A stretch of DNA of 64,000 nt from a marine gamma proteobacterium HTCC2080 (GTDB lineage Bacteria; Pseudomonadota; Gammaproteobacteria; Pseudomonadales; Halieaceae): assembly GCA_000169115.1 (NCBI GenBank), contig AAVV01000001.1:372001-436000 (forward strand), read 5' to 3'. A program made the position numbers and the translations under genes. How positions within the stretch are numbered: the first letter of the stretch is position 1; every line of letters begins with the position of its first letter. A model generated the notes under the pieces. The model saw only the letters and a program-made list of their open reading frames with translations, had not been told where the DNA came from and searched no databases. Below, in pieces: positions 1 through 9,494 of the stretch.

Positions 1-556
1 AGCGAATGCCGTGCTCGTTAGCGATGACCGGCGATGGGGCCAGAGAAATAAGACGCTTTCTTACTCTAGATGAATGAAAAGCAATCGAAAATATCAGCAG
101 TGATAAGATATTCGTTGAGATTTCTTGCAGGACGATGGTCGTCCCACTCCATGAAAACTCGGAAAAATAGGGGTATGAGGCAATGCATAAAAGAGGCGCG
201 CCGCACCAAAGCCAAAATTTCAAACCCTCATTAAAGACCTGGAGATTAGCTTGCCTTTGGGCCTTCACTCCCAGCCAAATTGCCTGAAGAGCATGTACGC
301 ATATAGTAATTGGACCTAAGAAATCTTGCGGTTCAGCCCATATTAAGACCAGTGACAGGGTTAAAATCGCGGTTATTAACCCCCACCCCAACCCCATAAA
401 AACAGCGGAAAAAATATAAAATACGGGGTACACGTAGGGCGCGCTGGCGTAGTAGAAATCGGCACGTAGCCATTCGATACCGGCCCCCGAAACAGACAAC
501 AGCACGACTATGATGAACTTGGTCAGTATGATGTTAATGGTGTCATGGCGAGGCAC
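1..556 (-). CDS. Partial multi-pass membrane protein (N-terminal part only)
   Basis: An open minus-strand frame enters at about 556 and runs off the left edge of the window, so only the first ~185 residues are visible. The most likely start is GTG at 556-554 (protein begins MPRHDTINIILTKF); a second GTG at 574-572 is also in frame. Neither has a good ribosome binding site. The translation shows about four or five hydrophobic stretches: residues ~8-24, ~38-70, ~80-95, ~115-130 and ~145-160. The stretch with GLGWGLITAILTLSL followed by a Pro/Arg-rich loop recalls the integral-membrane sensory domains that precede signalling domains such as histidine kinase or GGDEF. That is a guess from shape. 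The C-terminal output domain lies outside the window and the function is not identified. Confidence 0.5.
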   Translation of the reverse strand, partial: MPRHDTINIILTKFIIVVLLSVSGAGIEWLRADFYYASAPYVYPVFYIFSAVFMGLGWGLITAILTLSLVLIWAEPQDFLGPITICVHALQAIWLGVKAQRQANLQVFNEGLKFWLWCGAPLLCIASYPYFSEFSWSGTTIVLQEISTNILSLLIFSIAFHSSRVRKRLISLAPSPVIANEHGIR

Positions 557-936
557 CGCCGCTACACAGTTCACGGTGTGGTAGCCGTTAATTTTTCGCG
601 GGTGTACGCCTTTTTACCCACGGCTGTGGCGTTCAGGCTATGATCGGTAGTGCTCGCAGTATTAAGCATGTCTTGGCCATCTTCCTTGATTGCCGATTTA
701 ACGTCATGTCACTGTCTAGGACAGGGTGAGGAGCTTCGCACAGCTCTCGACCTGTAAAAATAAAAAAAACGGTGTAAATTCGCGTTTTTTAACAGTAAAT
801 GTCCGGTCATCTATTACGGGCTGGCCCCGGCTTGATGCCATTGTGGGCGCTTTCCAAAGATTCTGCCAAGAGCAACTATCGCCGTATGCCTAATGCATGA
901 ATGTTAGTTGGAGGTATTTCTGTGCGTGCGATGAGA
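557..936. other. Intergenic stretch, no gene supported
   Basis: This 380-base gap separates the truncated membrane protein from the phospholipase D gene; both are on the minus strand. It contains an AT-rich patch around 757-795 and no convincing terminator stem with a T run. A 40-codon frame beginning GTG at 922 on the plus strand has a good GGAGG 7 bases upstream, but it runs antisense into the phospholipase gene and is not called. Confidence 0.4.
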
Positions 937-2625
937 TTAGTAGAGGCTTTTTGGAAAGAGCCTAAAAAACCAATCTTGAACTCGCTGCCAACCGCTTCGG
1001 GACGGCTGACTAGTGCGCGTTTCGTCGCTGTTACGCCAAGTTAAACGGCTATCGGGGTCACGCTCAACCCGCCAACTGTTTGCCGGAGCTATATCTTGCT
1101 CTATGGCTTCAGCCAACGCATTCGCGAGGCTCTCGCTATCGATGACCGCGAACATCTCCGAGTTAATAAGCGCTGAGCGCGGGTCAAAATTTGCAGAACC
1201 CACGATAGAGAAACGGCGATCGATGACCATAGATTTCGAATGTAGGCCCATAGCCTTGGCATTAATAGGCGCTGTATCAACCACGGTCTCCTTAATGGCC
1301 GCATCATGACGGGCCTCGTAAAGTGCTACACCCGCGTCGAGCATGGGACCCCGCCATGCCTTGTAGTGGCTGTTCACTGCGGGCACGTCTTGAGAAGCGA
1401 GAGAATTGGTATGCACTTTTACGTCAACACCCCGCTCATTTAGCTGCTGAAGCATTGCAACACCTGGCTCATCCGGGATGAAATAGGCATTGGTAACCAG
1501 CAATTCATGCTGGGTTTTCGGCACTATGTCAAAAACAGCCTCTAAAAGGTCAGCGCTAATCCCATCAGATTGCGGGATATCAGTGAGTACCTCACTGGTT
1601 CCCAAATGCAAAGAGGGCGCGAGGGTCTCTAAGGAAGACCGCCAGTCTATGGGCGTGACAGAAAATTGCTTAAGCTGAGGTGAGTTAGCCAGCGCTTCTG
1701 TGACCGAATTGCGGACGCTGTTGAAGTCTTTTTCGGCTCGTAGCCTCTGGTCTTTATTTGCGGAAATTACCCAGCCGCTATTCCAGAAGAGGTCGAATAT
1801 AGCGCTGGTCTGGCGGGCTATTACACCGACACCTAGAACATCGATGTCGCGAAAATTCAGCGCTTCGCTAAGCCCCATGTACTCATCGCCAATATTTCTC
1901 CCTCCAAGAATCACAGCTCGGTTATCCACAATGAGGGACTTGTTGTGCATACGGTGGTTGAGCTGGGAAAAGTGGGTTGCAAACTCCAGTCCCCACCCCA
2001 CCGACTTCCGGTTATCGGCGCTATTGAATAAGCGCAACGTTATGTTGGGGTGACCGACCAACAGAGTGCCAATGGCATCGCGAGCTTTGCCTGCTCTACT
2101 CCCTGATGCCAGCGTGCCCATGTCATCAATAATGATTCTAACCTTTACCCCACGGTCGGCCGCTTCGAGCAGCCGACTGGTAATTAGCATGCCAGTGCTG
2201 TCGCCATGGTAAAGGTAGTATTGGGTGTCAATACTTTGGGTGGCTGAGTCAATTAGGGCTAGCCGCCAGGTGAGCGCGTCTTCACTGCGATTGAGTAATT
2301 TGAATCCGGAAATTCCAGCGTCTGCATCTGCACTGTATTGATTAGAAGTCTTGTCCTGTACGGCGTTTGCGGTGCGGCTGCGCGCATCAACGGTCTCTTC
2401 AAGCGTAGCAAGTGGCCCCGTAGGTGCAGCTGTTAAAGCAAAATTTGCCTCCGGTACTTCAAAGGGTGTTTTGACCGTCGTCACGCAGCCCGCCAACACC
2501 ATGAGTATTGCAGAGGTAAAAAAGTTGCGAACTGATCTTGGATTTAAAAGCATAGAGTTGCCATATTTTTTGTGGCGTGGTCTTTGATGCAGTCTCGAGC
2601 TACCTGCATGTTTAATAGCCATCAT
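937..2625 (-). CDS. Phospholipase D / cardiolipin synthase-like lipoprotein (ClsC type)
   Basis: The 562-residue product has two phospholipase D HKD motifs: HNKSLIVDNRAVILGGRN in the first half and HSKSMVIDRRFSIVGSANFD near residue 465. This is the layout of the cardiolipin synthases ClsC/YmdC, which join phosphatidyl groups at the membrane. A lipobox (LAGC) follows a hydrophobic signal segment, so a lipid-anchored envelope protein is expected. The annotated start gives about 25 residues before the signal core. An internal ATG at 2553 (protein begins MLLNPRSVRNFF, 538 residues) gives a more normal lipoprotein signal and may be the true start. Known ClsC genes often sit beside a macrodomain gene, ymdB; none is present here. 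Family assignment is firm; the exact lipid substrate is inferred. Confidence 0.85.
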   Translation of the reverse strand: MMAIKHAGSSRLHQRPRHKKYGNSMLLNPRSVRNFFTSAILMVLAGCVTTVKTPFEVPEANFALTAAPTGPLATLEETVDARSRTANAVQDKTSNQYSADADAGISGFKLLNRSEDALTWRLALIDSATQSIDTQYYLYHGDSTGMLITSRLLEAADRGVKVRIIIDDMGTLASGSRAGKARDAIGTLLVGHPNITLRLFNSADNRKSVGWGLEFATHFSQLNHRMHNKSLIVDNRAVILGGRNIGDEYMGLSEALNFRDIDVLGVGVIARQTSAIFDLFWNSGWVISANKDQRLRAEKDFNSVRNSVTEALANSPQLKQFSVTPIDWRSSLETLAPSLHLGTSEVLTDIPQSDGISADLLEAVFDIVPKTQHELLVTNAYFIPDEPGVAMLQQLNERGVDVKVHTNSLASQDVPAVNSHYKAWRGPMLDAGVALYEARHDAAIKETVVDTAPINAKAMGLHSKSMVIDRRFSIVGSANFDPRSALINSEMFAVIDSESLANALAEAIEQDIAPANSWRVERDPDSRLTWRNSDETRTSQPSRSGWQRVQDWFFRLFPKSLY

Positions 2626-2888
2626 TCCCTAGAGTGGCAATTCAAAGCTTAACCGCCGGGCTGCAGCGTATAAAGCGGCCCTAAATTCAGTGAGTGTCAA
2701 AGAGAAAGCAAACAATGCATCACGGCAGAGTTCGCGGCTTAGCTTAGCGTACCGCGCTTCCGTCGACACCTTGTGTACTCCACTCCTCAGTAGTGTAGAT
2801 TGCCGATGTGCTCATTCCTGCTTTCAGTGCAGGATTACGATAAGCACGGCGGCGGCATCTGGGACGATTGATAAGTTTGAGAGCGCTG

Positions 2889-4901
2889 TTATCGTTCAGA
2901 AATCTGGTATTGATCGAACTTCTCCCGAGATTTGGTGACCACCACTTTGCGTTTGCCGTTTTCACGTTTTAGCAGCGCATCCAATTTTTTAAACCGCGCA
3001 TAAACAACGCCATCTCTTTCGCCATCGTAAAACGTTGCCTTCACCGCAACTTCTGCTTTTTCACTATTAACATAAGCTAGAGGAATGGTGGTTTTACCCT
3101 CAAACATCTTGAGTTCCGCTTCGCCGCTTAAATTTTTAACGGCCATCAAGTTGGATAAAAATTTAGGGGGGTTACTTTTATTGTCAACGAATGCCACCAA
3201 TGGCCGCGTATCGCTAACGCTGAGCGTTGCTTTTGCATCTAACGCTAAGGGTTGTTGCACGGTACCTTCTGCGGATGTCAGCTCAAGCGCCGCGGACCAA
3301 TAATCGCCGTCAAAATTTTCTTCATTGCCGTCAACGCGCACATTAAACACCCGCAGCGTAGAGCCACTTAAGTTCGCTTTAAATTCACGGGGTATGCCGC
3401 TAGGGATTGCGATATCGGCGTCGATATCAGCCTCAAAGCTTTGCTCTTCGACTTGTATCTTTACCGCGGTAGAGTCGAGCTGAATTGAACCGTTCATACT
3501 ATCTTCGCCAAAGGCTATGTCAGCATCTAGGCGAGTTGTGCCACCAGCAAATGTGTAAGGGCTTTCTGGAGGTAAGTACGCATTGAAGGTTGCCATATCT
3601 ATGACCGTTGCGTCATCGACTAATAAGTTAAAGGTATTCATTGCACGGCGTTTACGGGCGGCGTCGTCATCCCACAGTTCTTGAAAGCTCTTGTCGGGGT
3701 CCGGGTAAATATAATTTGAGCCGCTGTAATCTAGTCGTAAAGCATTACCCTTGAGAAAGGGTTCGCTCGCGTCTATTTTTGCGGCCTGCAACGCTTCGTA
3801 AGCAACACTGAGCCCGAGCGGACTGTCAGTATCGGCTGGGGTTTGAATCAGCACGGTGCCTTGACCAGAGATATCGATATCACGGATCGTCACGCCGAGG
3901 TTATTCGCAGAGGCCGTGAGCTTAGTGCCCGCACGCACGTATCCATCACGCAGTACTAAACGACCCTCTACTTGGCCTGCGCCCTTAATATCAAGATCGC
4001 CGAGTCCGGTTGTGAAAATGTTGATGAAGTTGAAATTCTCCATACCAACATCGAGCAGTACATCGGTGTAACCAAAACGCAGCATGCGTTTTCCTCGGTG
4101 TTCGCTACGAATCATTGGCGTGAACCCAAGCGAGCCCTGCAATGTACCGCCTTCATAAGCTTGTGCAGTTCCGTTGAGATACGCGGGTCCAAGGTTGAGA
4201 TCGGCGTTAGCAATATCCAGCCAGAATTTACCACGGCGGGTTTCCATATACATGTCACCGGTTGCTGAGCCGCTAGCTGTTCCCTGAATATTGAACACCC
4301 AAAACTTGTGATTGCCCTGAGCTTGCAGCCCGCTCAGATGGATTTTCCATGGTCGTTTACTTTTAAGTGGTGTTGTTTCAATGGGGACGACTTCTCTACC
4401 GGTAATCGGTGGAAAAAATGCGAGTAACGTACTGTAGTCGCGCTCGGGCTTCAGTCGCGGGCGCTGCCGGTAGTCGACGTCTGTTGCTTCGATGTCAGAG
4501 ATATACACCTGTTTTAACACCAAGGGCAGTAAAGAAATCGAGCCCGACCCCGATGTTGCAAGAACCTCCCATTGCTGAGTTCGACTTTGGCCATTGGCGG
4601 TGATTCCCTCAGCATGGACGCGAAGTGGATAAAAGCTCCAGGCGCGTTCCCAAGAGACCTGAAACTTCTCGGGCTTAATTTTGTTCACCAGATCTTGGGT
4701 AACTGAGAGGTGCAGCGCGGTATTGATAATGAGCAGGTACGCAAGCTCAGCGATTACAACAATACTCACGATGCGCCTAGTAAGTGCTTTGAATTTCGTC
4801 AATGTATGGGTCTCTATTTTGATGGAGTTAGTGTGGCTTAGCCCCGAAATTTTACGCTGCAGGACACGAGGTTGGTAGTCATTGATCGTAGCCTTTTTCA
4901 C
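2889..4901 (-). CDS. AsmA-like / DUF748-type envelope protein, one N-terminal membrane segment
   Basis: This 670-residue protein starts with GTG. A hydrophobic segment at about residues 43-65 (RRIVSIVVIAELAYLLIINT) is followed by a long soluble part rich in alternating beta-strand patterns: repeated G-x-L-x-G stretches and phrases such as VEGRLVLRDGYVRAG and FAGGTTRLDADIAFG. This is the look of AsmA/TamB/YhdP-type proteins. They are anchored in the inner membrane, span the periplasm as a beta-groove, and are linked to phospholipid transport or outer-membrane homeostasis. No catalytic motif is visible. It stands alone between 250-460 base gaps. The family call rests on pattern, not on a signature motif, so it could be another beta-rich periplasmic protein. 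Confidence 0.5.
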   Translation of the reverse strand: MKKATINDYQPRVLQRKISGLSHTNSIKIETHTLTKFKALTRRIVSIVVIAELAYLLIINTALHLSVTQDLVNKIKPEKFQVSWERAWSFYPLRVHAEGITANGQSRTQQWEVLATSGSGSISLLPLVLKQVYISDIEATDVDYRQRPRLKPERDYSTLLAFFPPITGREVVPIETTPLKSKRPWKIHLSGLQAQGNHKFWVFNIQGTASGSATGDMYMETRRGKFWLDIANADLNLGPAYLNGTAQAYEGGTLQGSLGFTPMIRSEHRGKRMLRFGYTDVLLDVGMENFNFINIFTTGLGDLDIKGAGQVEGRLVLRDGYVRAGTKLTASANNLGVTIRDIDISGQGTVLIQTPADTDSPLGLSVAYEALQAAKIDASEPFLKGNALRLDYSGSNYIYPDPDKSFQELWDDDAARKRRAMNTFNLLVDDATVIDMATFNAYLPPESPYTFAGGTTRLDADIAFGEDSMNGSIQLDSTAVKIQVEEQSFEADIDADIAIPSGIPREFKANLSGSTLRVFNVRVDGNEENFDGDYWSAALELTSAEGTVQQPLALDAKATLSVSDTRPLVAFVDNKSNPPKFLSNLMAVKNLSGEAELKMFEGKTTIPLAYVNSEKAEVAVKATFYDGERDGVVYARFKKLDALLKRENGKRKVVVTKSREKFDQYQISER

Positions 4902-5362
4902 TGACTCAAACGCACGCTGGTCGTTTGCCGATGGCTAACGGCTATCTCCCCGCGAAACGTGCCAGATGAATGTATAGGCAGCTAAAGTGTTGTTTTTGTT
5001 GGCTTATCTAACCCTGGGCCTTGGTGGCAGCTCGGTAGCGGGTTGTATTTGACCCGAATGTTCAAAAAGCGACATTCTTTCATTATTCCAGAATTACTTG
5101 TCATAAGCCCTTGGGGGCTGCTCTTCAAGTTGGGCGCCGCGTTGGCGCAAGCAAGGTTTGCAAGGCGCTATCGCTCACAAGACGCGACCGCATGGGTTTA
5201 TGTGAAGGCCGAGAGAAGCACTAGGCTCGCTTTCCTAGGGGCCTAGGGGCCTCGGGGGCGCGCTCCCTACGGGCGGGCTGAACCGTTAGTGCCGGTAAAA
5301 GTTGTCGGGATACTCACTGAAAGGCTGTCTGGCTTCATGCCTTATTGATCGGTCCTAAACAG
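4902..5362. other. Intergenic stretch with short GC-rich direct repeats
   Basis: There are 461 bases between the AsmA-like gene and the methyltransferase gene, both minus strand. The only structure seen is a cluster of short direct repeats around 5232-5262, where aggggcct occurs twice in tandem followed by a cgggggcg variant. A 67-codon plus-strand frame at 5043 has no ribosome binding site and no recognisable protein character and was left out. Confidence 0.4.
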
Positions 5363-6406
5363 TCAGCTATCACGCACTCGAGTGACGGAAAACTTCGGAT
5401 AACTTCCAATTTGTAAACCAACCCTGTACTGCTCGCCTGCTTTCAACGGGGTAAATTCATTGCAGCGCAAGGGTAGAGTTATTTCCGATTCATAATCGAG
5501 CAGCCGGTGCTGTTCAAAAGCCTGAATGCGAGTAAACAAAACCGCATCAAATGTATTGAGGTTGGTTATGGCGGGAAGGGTTACGTGTATTGGGTTGAGT
5601 TCAAGGGAGCCATGGCTGTTTTGAAGGGCCTGCTGTCTCAGCGTCACAGCGTGCTCTGGTGTTAAGCAGAGTACAGTGGCCAGTGCATGCCGTTCGCCAG
5701 TCGCCTCTAGGGCGTTTGGGTCTAGTGCATCGCCCCGTTGCACTGCGGCTCTCTCCGCCTCCAGTTTGGCAAGGCACAGCGAAACCTCGATCTTTTGAGG
5801 AATAAAGATTCCCCTCGCATGCAACTGCGGTGCGAGGTTAGCAGTAACGGCAAACTGCGGCTCTTGCTCCAAGGATTTTTGCATGGTTTCGGCGATGATC
5901 ACATGGGGATTACTCGAATGTTGATAGTGGCAGGCATCGTCTTTTACATAGCTGATGCGGTGACCCTCCAGATCAAAATGTCTGATGAGTAACGCGACGC
6001 TATCGAGCGATCGTTGATGAATGTCTAGGAGATGCACCACTAACTCACCGGGCCTAAAGTTTGCCAGTAGTGGCAGTAGTAATGTGGCGAAGGGCCCGCA
6101 GCCCGCATACAGGACCTCGATTGGACCATTGGCAAAGCGCTGTTTGGCCGCAGTTATAGCTGCGTAGGCTGCGCGAATAAAAACAACAGTGCGCTGAGAG
6201 TCGTTTACGCAATGGGCGGCGGCTTCTGGGCTAATAGCGACGCCGTCTTTTAACAAGGAGTCATCTGCCCAGGCGCTAAAGCTGGGGTTGGGTACGACGC
6301 CGCCAACGTCACTGCATAGCTGAGAAAAAGCGTTTAGGGCTGCTCGCAGCTGCGCGACTGAGCTAGCTTCATCAATGAGCGCCTCGGCAATAGTTTTTAG
6401 CTTCAC
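5363..6406 (-). CDS. SAM-dependent methyltransferase-like protein
   Basis: The product has 347 residues. The central IEVLYAGCGPFATLLLPLLA stretch (residues ~96-115) is a class I methyltransferase motif I, with the glycine-rich SAM-binding loop, followed by a motif-II-like VHLLDIHQRSLDS. A later VIIAETMQKSLEQEP stretch has two glutamates spaced as in the double-E loop of protein arginine methyltransferases. The C-terminal third (from ~residue 250) is beta-rich, again as in PRMTs. The substrate cannot be read from sequence. Upstream (76 bases) on the same strand lies arfB, so the two may be co-transcribed. Class I fold is fairly sure; PRMT kinship is a weak inference. Confidence 0.6.
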   Translation of the reverse strand: MKLKTIAEALIDEASSVAQLRAALNAFSQLCSDVGGVVPNPSFSAWADDSLLKDGVAISPEAAAHCVNDSQRTVVFIRAAYAAITAAKQRFANGPIEVLYAGCGPFATLLLPLLANFRPGELVVHLLDIHQRSLDSVALLIRHFDLEGHRISYVKDDACHYQHSSNPHVIIAETMQKSLEQEPQFAVTANLAPQLHARGIFIPQKIEVSLCLAKLEAERAAVQRGDALDPNALEATGERHALATVLCLTPEHAVTLRQQALQNSHGSLELNPIHVTLPAITNLNTFDAVLFTRIQAFEQHRLLDYESEITLPLRCNEFTPLKAGEQYRVGLQIGSYPKFSVTRVRDS

Positions 6407-6482
6407 GGGTACTTACCTCAGTCGCTTGTCACAGGCACGCTTATGGCAAAAATTGGAGCTTAAGCCAGTCTGGCCGTAGTCC

Positions 6483-6890
6483 TCAGTAGTCGTCGACTTT
6501 GCCGCGATTTTTCTTAATAGAACCCTGCTTCTTCTTGCTATCAAGGCGCTTGCGGATTGCTGACTTTGAGGGGCGAGTTTTCCTTCTGGGTTTATCGACA
6601 AACTGACATTTCTTAAGCATGTCATTGAGTCGCTCGAGGCTCTCTAATCTGTTTTTTTCTTGACTCCTGAACTTTTGCGCTTTGATGATGATCACACCCT
6701 CAGAACTGATCCTAGCATCGCGCATCCGGAGAAGCTTCAACTTAACGGCTTCCGGTAAGCTAGAGGACTTGACGTCGAATCTTAAATGAATCGCGGAAGA
6801 TACCTTATTGACGTTCTGGCCACCCGGACCGCTGGCACGGATCGCCGAAAATTCGATTTGGCTCTCGGGGATGTCTGAAACGCGAATCAT
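6483..6890 (-). CDS. arfB: Alternative ribosome-rescue factor / peptidyl-tRNA hydrolase ArfB (YaeJ)
   Basis: ArfB enters the empty A site of ribosomes stalled at the end of truncated mRNA and hydrolyses the peptidyl-tRNA ester. The catalytic GGQ lies at residues 23-25 within ASGPGGQNVNKVSSAIHLRF, the exact release-factor signature. The C-terminal tail (RRKTRPSKSAIRKRLDSKKK and onward) is strongly basic, as required to bind the mRNA channel. At 135 residues it is close to the usual ~140. The window also holds the trans-translation pair ssrA and smpB, so the organism keeps both rescue routes. The identification is secure. Confidence 0.95.
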   Translation of the reverse strand: MIRVSDIPESQIEFSAIRASGPGGQNVNKVSSAIHLRFDVKSSSLPEAVKLKLLRMRDARISSEGVIIIKAQKFRSQEKNRLESLERLNDMLKKCQFVDKPRRKTRPSKSAIRKRLDSKKKQGSIKKNRGKVDDY

Positions 6891-7181
6891 CAGATAGGCG
6901 GCATGTAACGGGCACTGTCTTTATTCACCTAGCTGTCACCCTGATCTATGTATTCCTGCATCTAGACGATATGACCCGTTGGTAGTGATGCAGGTTTTCC
7001 TCGCGCATTAGCCGGAGCGTCTTAAAGCTGGCCGCACGTGCGACGGTTGCAAGTGGTCCAGATTGAGCCGGATCATCCGCAACGATGTCTGTATCTGTTA
7101 TCGATCCATAATACCTATCTGCGCGCTATGCTTCCAGATTTGGCCTGTGGCACTAGCCCTGCACCTAACAGGAAGTCGTAC

Positions 7182-8126
7182 TTAGTTATGCGCGGCCTGC
7201 ACCCAATCAATAATCATATTAGCGAACAATTCTGGTTGATCAGCCCATGCGAGATGGCCTGCTTCAGGAAGCATGTGTAACTTACTATTGGGCAGGGCTG
7301 CATCAAGGTGTATAGCATTGCTAGGGTCAAACAGAACATCGAGTTCACCCCAGAAAACTAAGGTGGGTATGTCGATTTCTTTCACCCGATCTGCCAGCGC
7401 TGTCGCTTTGGACCGAAAGTCCTTAAACCAATAAACCACCTCAGAGGCACGCCCCGAGTAAGCACGTTTGTAATCATCGATTTGCTTTGCATTGGCGCGA
7501 TGGCGAATGGAACCAAGCCTCGACGAGAAGGCGATGAGTGGTCCAGCACCCAATAAACCGGTTGTGAAGCGCATGACGCCAAACTTGGCCAACATGTTAA
7601 TCATAAAGGCCAGTTTGAACGGGCCGGGCGCCCCGACACCATGCCCTACTGCCAAGCTTTTTACGCGATGTGTGTGGTTGAGTACATAAGCTAAGGCCGC
7701 TCCCATTCCCACATCAGGTCCGACAAGGTGAATATTATGCAGGTCAAGCTCATCAAAGATTGCAGCCAGATGAGCCCCCTGCGCGTTGGGTGACATATCA
7801 CTACGGTCACCCTCAGACGCACCAAACCCTGGCAGGTCGATGGCAATGACCCGGCATTTCTCTGTGAGTGCTTTCCAGGAGCCGCTGAAACTCAGAATAC
7901 TCTCTGGGAATGGACTGAGCAGTACCACGAGCGGTCCGTTGGCTGGTCCGGCTTCAGCAAGGCGGATCTTTCGGCCCGCTATTGTTCGGGTTTCAGTGGG
8001 CATAGCGACATCTGGTGTTTCAAACGACACCGCCGACTGTCGGGCTGCTTTAACCTTTCGCCACTCGGGCGACACCAGCAACAATGAGGCGGCGTTGATT
8101 TGATCGTAGGCATTCAGTTTTTTCAT
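7182..8126 (-). CDS. Alpha/beta hydrolase with Asp-nucleophile elbow (epoxide hydrolase / dehalogenase-like)
   Basis: The product has 314 residues; the start ATG is preceded by GGAGA at 6 bases. It has the alpha/beta hydrolase fold: the nucleophile elbow is HLVGPDVGMGAALAYVL, with Asp rather than Ser at the nucleophile position, as in epoxide hydrolases and haloalkane dehalogenases. The acid is probably in FWGELDVLFDP and the general base is the His of EAGHLAWADQPE. The oxyanion segment, normally HGFPE, reads SPFPES, so the usual His-Gly is replaced. The gene is third in a minus-strand group after the FAH hydrolase and the MFS transporter, with a 136-base gap before it, which suggests a role in the same catabolic route. 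Substrate unknown. Confidence 0.75.
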   Translation of the reverse strand: MKKLNAYDQINAASLLLVSPEWRKVKAARQSAVSFETPDVAMPTETRTIAGRKIRLAEAGPANGPLVVLLSPFPESILSFSGSWKALTEKCRVIAIDLPGFGASEGDRSDMSPNAQGAHLAAIFDELDLHNIHLVGPDVGMGAALAYVLNHTHRVKSLAVGHGVGAPGPFKLAFMINMLAKFGVMRFTTGLLGAGPLIAFSSRLGSIRHRANAKQIDDYKRAYSGRASEVVYWFKDFRSKATALADRVKEIDIPTLVFWGELDVLFDPSNAIHLDAALPNSKLHMLPEAGHLAWADQPELFANMIIDWVQAAHN

Positions 8127-8262
8127 AGAGTTTCTCCGTTAGCGCTGTGTTGCACTGGGTGAACCGTATTGCACTTATGAATGAATCGATCGGCGAGGCG
8201 ATGTGCCCTAGGGACCGAGAGGATTACTGTCGAGCAGGCACCCGTATTCAGCCGGTGCTGCT

Positions 8263-9489
8263 TTAGGGCTGAAATTTGGGGAGCTTTGAAAACAACGTAG
8301 TCGATACCAGCATGAAGGCAGCGGCTATGAATAATGACGGAATATAGTTATCGGACGCGTCACGAACCGCACCGAAAATAACAGGCCCCAAGCCGGTTGC
8401 GATTAAGAATGCGGCGTATTGTCTTCCGTAAATTTGGCCATAGGCTTGCATGCCAAAATATCGAGCGACGAGATAGCCAATCAGGTCAACTTCGGCGCCT
8501 ACTGAAAACCCTATGACGAATGCAGCGGGTAGGGCGACAGCTGCCCCCAGGGTTGCCAGCGCCAAAACGCCTAGAATACAAGCAAGCAAAATGGCAATGG
8601 CCACTCGCGGAGCAAATATACGATCGACAGCAAAACCCACTAGGAGTCGGCCCAGTACAACAGCTATACCAATAACGCCGGCTATTTTAGCGGCATCGCT
8701 TTTAGTGAAACCGATCTCGAGAAGTACCGGTATGAAATGAATCATCAAGCCGCCAAGGCCTAGGGACAAGCAGAAGATCGCGGCCATGATTATCCAATAG
8801 GTACGACTTGCCCTAGCCAATTTGAATGCTTCACTGGCTGCCTTTGGATCGATGTTTGCAGGTGTTTTGGCGCCATTAAGGCGAGACAAAACGATAACGA
8901 TGACCGCACCAACGACCAAGGTAAATAAGGCCATGGCAAAGTAGGCGCCTCGCCAGCCGAACTCGGCTACGGCGCCACTGATCAAAGTGGGCCCGAACGT
9001 GGCAGCCACACCGGCCCCCGACAGAGCGATGCCCAAGGCCAGACCCCGTTGTTTGTTAAACACGGTATTTATTGCACGTGTATAGGCTAGGGGGGACGAG
9101 GCACTGCCCAGTATGGCCTGAAGCATTGCCAGCATCACAAAGGTCGTAATGGACTGAACAAACAGGCCCAGCAATACGTAGGCCAATGCCAGGCCCAGTA
9201 AAGAAACCATGACGGGTCGCACCAGGCCGTAGCGATCAACGATTAAGCCAATAAAAGGTAAGACTGCAGCGAGGGCCAGCGTTGAGCCTAAAATGCCCAA
9301 AGAGGCCTGAGCCCGTGTCCAACCAAAGTCGGCAACCCAGGCTTCAATAAATATGCCCTGTGTGTAGAAGGGTAGTGCTGAGACTCCGACACCGATTCCC
9401 ACCGCGCATACCAGCACCAAGAGCCAGTGGCGAGAGAACTCACTGCCGGTACTTGGGTGATTTAACTCATGATTGTTTTGGTTATCCAT
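8263..9489 (-). CDS. MFS transporter, monocarboxylate-transporter-like
   Basis: The 408-residue protein has about twelve hydrophobic segments. After the first (HWLLVLVCAVGIGVGVSALP) comes an FYTQGIFIEAWVADFGWTRA stretch. A cytoplasmic loop with GLIVDRYGLVRP (MFS motif A region) follows transmembrane segment 2, and a repeat of it (VGFAVDRIFAPR) appears in the second half. The layout matches the monocarboxylate/oxalate-formate branch of the major facilitator superfamily, which moves small organic acids. Its start lies 5 bases from the stop of the upstream FAH gene, indicating co-transcription and probably translational coupling. It is likely the uptake or efflux system for the substrate of this cluster; the actual solute is unknown. 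Confidence 0.8.
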   Translation of the reverse strand: MDNQNNHELNHPSTGSEFSRHWLLVLVCAVGIGVGVSALPFYTQGIFIEAWVADFGWTRAQASLGILGSTLALAAVLPFIGLIVDRYGLVRPVMVSLLGLALAYVLLGLFVQSITTFVMLAMLQAILGSASSPLAYTRAINTVFNKQRGLALGIALSGAGVAATFGPTLISGAVAEFGWRGAYFAMALFTLVVGAVIVIVLSRLNGAKTPANIDPKAASEAFKLARASRTYWIIMAAIFCLSLGLGGLMIHFIPVLLEIGFTKSDAAKIAGVIGIAVVLGRLLVGFAVDRIFAPRVAIAILLACILGVLALATLGAAVALPAAFVIGFSVGAEVDLIGYLVARYFGMQAYGQIYGRQYAAFLIATGLGPVIFGAVRDASDNYIPSLFIAAAFMLVSTTLFSKLPKFQP

Positions 9490-9494
9490 TTTTA

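Noticed and set aside
922-1044. A 40-codon plus-strand frame with GGAGG 7 bases before GTG
   Set aside because: It runs antisense into the phospholipase D gene, has no recognisable features and is very short.
5043-5246. A 67-codon plus-strand frame in a gap
   Set aside because: No ribosome binding site, no hydrophobic or domain signature, and unlike neighbouring genes.
5232-5262. Tandem GC-rich octamers
   Set aside because: Only two or three copies with no further structure; no function can be argued.
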